The notes under the pieces: generated by a model | The model's database searches: none | Seen by the model: the letters and a program-made list of their open reading frames with translations, nothing else | Told to the model about the DNA's origin: nothing | Shown: piece after piece, positions 5,989-6,724 of the stretch | Layout of the letters: every line of letters begins with the position of its first letter | Numbering within the stretch: position 1 is the stretch's first letter | Translations under genes and position numbers: made by a program | Origin: an uncultured Bacilli bacterium | GTDB lineage: Bacteria > Bacillota_I > Bacilli_A > RFN20 > CAG-826 | Direction of reading: 5' to 3' | NCBI GenBank assembly: GCA_905236535.1 | Contig: CAJOQN010000025.1 | Coordinates: 1-6,724 of the forward strand | DNA length: 6,724 nt

Positions 5989-6724
5989 TTATTTTGATAA
6001 ATTCTTTAAGAAATTTGGAAGAATATCATCAGTGGATGAATCATCTTGATTGACTTCTGGCTTATTTTCTTCCTCTTTCTTTTCTTCATTCACATTGTTT
6101 AAAACAGATTGTGGTCTAGTTTCAGGAGTTGGGTTATAAGCTTGAGTTTCCGAGAAATCGATATCGTTTTCAAAATCACTAGCGATGACACTAACTAAGA
6201 TTTCATCGCTGAGTTGATCATTGATGGAAATACCAAATTTAATATCGATATCATGTCCAGCAGCATCGATTAAACGATTGACGGTTTCTTGGGCTTCAAA
6301 TAAGGATACTTGTGTACCACAAGTAATGGCCACGATAGCCTTTCTAGCACCGGTAATAGAGGCCTCTAATAACGGCGAGTTGATAGCCGCGCTAGCGGCA
6401 TCTTTGGCTTTGTTTGGACCAGTTCCTAAGCCAAAGCCGATTAAGGCGACACCAGATTCCGCTAAGGTGCTTTGCACATCAGCAAAATCAAGGTTGATGA
6501 CGGCGGGTAAGAGGATGAGGTTGACAACGGTCTTAACAGATTGGGCTAAGACATTATCGGATTCATTAAAGGCCGAACCGATAGGAGCGTTTCCACTCAT
6601 CATCAATAATTTATCATTAGAGACGACAATAATGGCGTCGACATTAGCTTTTAAGCTATTTAAGCCATCGATAGAATTAATAATTCTACGACGACCTTCA
6701 AAAGTAAATGGACGAGTGACGATA
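5989..6724 (-). CDS. ftsZ: Cell division protein FtsZ, C-terminal part (N-terminal GTP-binding domain beyond window)
   Basis: FtsZ is the tubulin-like GTPase that polymerises into the division ring at midcell. The window holds the last 244 residues; the start and the nucleotide-binding motif GGGTGTG lie beyond the right edge, and the frame is open to that edge. The visible part starts with TRPFTFEGRRR. The T7 synergy loop NLDFADV is at residues 77-83 of this fragment, with Asp79 and Asp82 expected to act on the GTP of the neighbouring subunit. Next come NSPLLEASITGARKAI (about 115-130) and the end of the globular domain at SVIASDF (about 178-184). A charged, disordered linker spans roughly 186-230. 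The fragment closes with DDILPNFLKNLSK, a typical FtsZ C-terminal peptide that docks to FtsA or SepF. The globular end is somewhat divergent (GFGLGTGPNKAK where GxGxAxGENRA is common), but nothing essential is missing. It is followed 16 bases later by the nuclease gene. Confidence 0.95.
   Translation of the reverse strand, partial: IVTRPFTFEGRRRIINSIDGLNSLKANVDAIIVVSNDKLLMMSGNAPIGSAFNESDNVLAQSVKTVVNLILLPAVINLDFADVQSTLAESGVALIGFGLGTGPNKAKDAASAAINSPLLEASITGARKAIVAITCGTQVSLFEAQETVNRLIDAAGHDIDIKFGISINDQLSDEILVSVIASDFENDIDFSETQAYNPTPETRPQSVLNNVNEEKKEEENKPEVNQDDSSTDDILPNFLKNLSK
5992..6030 (-). other. FtsZ conserved C-terminal peptide (coding motif)
   Basis: The last 13 codons of ftsZ encode DDILPNFLKNLSK, matching the general pattern D-[IV]-P-x-F-[LI]-[RK] of the FtsZ tail that binds FtsA, SepF and other ring anchors. 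Its presence confirms that the gene ends naturally here and that the ring is probably tethered by a conventional partner. Confidence 0.8.

Overview
The window is a compact, AT-rich stretch of bacterial chromosome in which all five genes lie on the minus strand. In transcription order (right to left) they are the 3' part of ftsZ, a large secreted endonuclease-I-type lipoprotein, ileS, lspA, and the 5' part of an rluD-type pseudouridine synthase. The order ftsZ ... ileS-lspA-rluD is the downstream end of the division and cell-wall (dcw) cluster as known in Gram-positive Bacillota. Together with low GC, a long acidic Ser/Glu linker behind a lipobox, and TAA at all four visible stops, this suggests an uncultured or gut-type member of the Bacilli (Erysipelotrichia, RF39 or RFN20-like lineages). 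That placement is inference. Every Trp codon I checked is TGG and no ORF needs UGA readthrough, so the standard bacterial code fits and the UGA=Trp code of Mycoplasma is not indicated.

Layout: ftsZ enters from the right edge and stops at 5989. The nuclease gene begins 16 bases later (ATG at 5972) and stops at 4002. The ileS ATG follows 20 bases later at 3981. The ileS stop and lspA start share one base (TAATG at 1261), and lspA overlaps rluD by 11 bases (572-582). rluD leaves through the left edge. No gap exceeds 20 bases, and I see no terminator, promoter, tRNA, insertion sequence or CRISPR array. One operon or a continuous transcript is the simplest reading.

Functionally, four of the five genes are core: FtsZ builds the division ring, IleS charges tRNA-Ile, LspA cleaves prolipoprotein signal peptides, and RluD modifies 23S rRNA. 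The odd member is the nuclease lipoprotein, sitting where related genomes usually carry sepF, ylmG, ylmH and divIVA. It has an Endonuclease I (His-Me finger) catalytic domain, a probable Ig-like domain and an unrecognised C-terminal beta-rich domain. Its lipobox makes it a likely substrate of the LspA encoded two genes downstream. Other points of interest are the missing T-box leader before ileS, variant IleS signature motifs, an acidic tail on LspA, and a perfect 26-base palindrome inside ileS.
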